Translations under genes and position numbers: made by a program
Source: Pseudomonas sp.
Lineage (GTDB): Bacteria; Pseudomonadota; Gammaproteobacteria; Pseudomonadales; Pseudomonadaceae
DNA: 9,060 nucleotides
Direction: 5' to 3'
Assembly: GCA_026398835.1 (NCBI GenBank)
Contig: JAPLSD010000857.1
Span: forward strand, 1-9,060
The notes under the pieces: generated by a model
Told to the model about the DNA's origin: nothing
What the model saw: the letters and a program-made list of their open reading frames with translations, nothing else
Database searches by the model: none
Part shown: positions 8,832 through 9,060 of the stretch, one piece after another
How positions within the stretch are numbered: the stretch's first letter is position 1
How the letters are laid out: each line of letters starts with the position of its first letter

Positions 8832-8848
8832 CCCTAACCCAAACATCC
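8821..8848 (+). repeat. Direct repeat, copy B
   Basis: AGCGTTCCCT (8826-8835), five variable bases (AACCC rather than GTATA), then AAACATCC (8841-8848), preceded by TGA. It is the partner of the copy at 8725-8752. It lies in the predicted eat leader, and its first part overlaps the right arm of the hairpin at 8812-8831. Confidence 0.6.
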
Positions 8849-8896
8849 GCTACTGAAAGTCCAATAGATCAAACAATAAAAAAACAGAGAGGACTT

Positions 8897-9060
8897 ATGA
8901 CGTCTACAACACAACTCAAACCCACCCTCGGCACCCTGCACTTATGGGGCATTGCTGTGGGCCTGGTGATTTCCGGCGAGTATTTCGGCTGGAGCTACGG
9001 CTGGGGTACGGCCGGCACACTGGGCTTTCTCGTCACCGCATTGATGGTGGCGACGATGTA
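8897..9060 (+). CDS. eat: Ethanolamine permease (APC superfamily), N-terminal part, cut by window edge
   Basis: The first 54 residues are visible. A short polar N-terminus is followed by LHLWGIAVGLVISGEYFGW (from residue 15), then a Gly-rich turn and a second hydrophobic stretch (TLGFLVTALMVATM). This is the start of transmembrane helix 1, with the helix-breaking G-x-V-I-S-G-E-Y substrate-binding segment of amino-acid/amine permeases; the LWGIAVGLVISGEYFGWSYG form is characteristic of ethanolamine permeases. It would import ethanolamine across the inner membrane for EutBC. AGAGGA at 8888-8893 is the ribosome-binding site, spaced slightly short. The gene follows the acetaldehyde dehydrogenase gene in the PA4022-PA4023 order, so eutB and eutC are expected next, outside the window. 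Confidence 0.9.
   Translation, partial: MTSTTQLKPTLGTLHLWGIAVGLVISGEYFGWSYGWGTAGTLGFLVTALMVATM

Overview
The window looks like chromosomal DNA of a fluorescent-group Pseudomonas. The reasons are GC-rich coding sequence, a gene order that matches the P. aeruginosa PA4016/17-PA4025 neighbourhood as I remember it (yceK-like lipoprotein, ubiX, mpl, eatR, aldehyde dehydrogenase, eat), and two copies of the GTGGGAACGATC-type intergenic palindrome common in P. fluorescens-like genomes. The species cannot be fixed from the sequence alone.

Left region (1-2580, + strand): a short leader carries a 10-bp hairpin, a 13-bp tandem duplication and a palindromic TA-rich box. It is followed by a likely two-gene operon. 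The first gene encodes a lipoprotein with about eleven MORN repeats fused to a C13 (legumain/caspase-like) peptidase domain with an intact His/Cys pair. The second encodes a TIP30/HTATIP2-like NAD(P)-binding oxidoreductase. A perfect palindrome sits in the 33-bp gap where this operon converges with the next.

Centre (2580-4835, - strand): mpl, ubiX and a YceK/YidQ-family lipoprotein gene overlap each other (4-bp ATGA and 8-bp overlaps), so they almost certainly form one operon. Mpl recycles murein tripeptide and UbiX makes the prenylated flavin cofactor for UbiD-type decarboxylases. The third gene is a small lipoprotein of unknown role. A second, longer palindromic repeat separates mpl from eatR.

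Right region (4983-9060): an ethanolamine catabolic cluster. eatR (- strand) encodes a GAF-PAS-AAA+-Fis sigma54 enhancer-binding protein. Divergent from it are an AcoD/ExaC-type acetaldehyde dehydrogenase gene and the start of the ethanolamine permease gene eat, which runs off the window. eutBC, the adenosylcobalamin-dependent ethanolamine ammonia-lyase, would be expected just beyond the edge. In the inferred pathway, Eat imports ethanolamine, EutBC splits it to acetaldehyde and ammonia, and the dehydrogenase oxidises acetaldehyde to acetate.

The main regulatory observation is in the right region. The eatR/dehydrogenase intergenic region has a complete sigma54 layout: a cluster of ACA/TGT dyads, then a perfect IHF consensus, then a -24/-12 element. 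The 175-bp gap between the dehydrogenase and eat holds a second -24/-12 element with exact GG-N10-GC spacing, plus a 96-bp-spaced direct repeat and a hairpin that looks like an antisense-direction terminator. This suggests eat(-eutBC) has its own sigma54 promoter in addition to any read-through.
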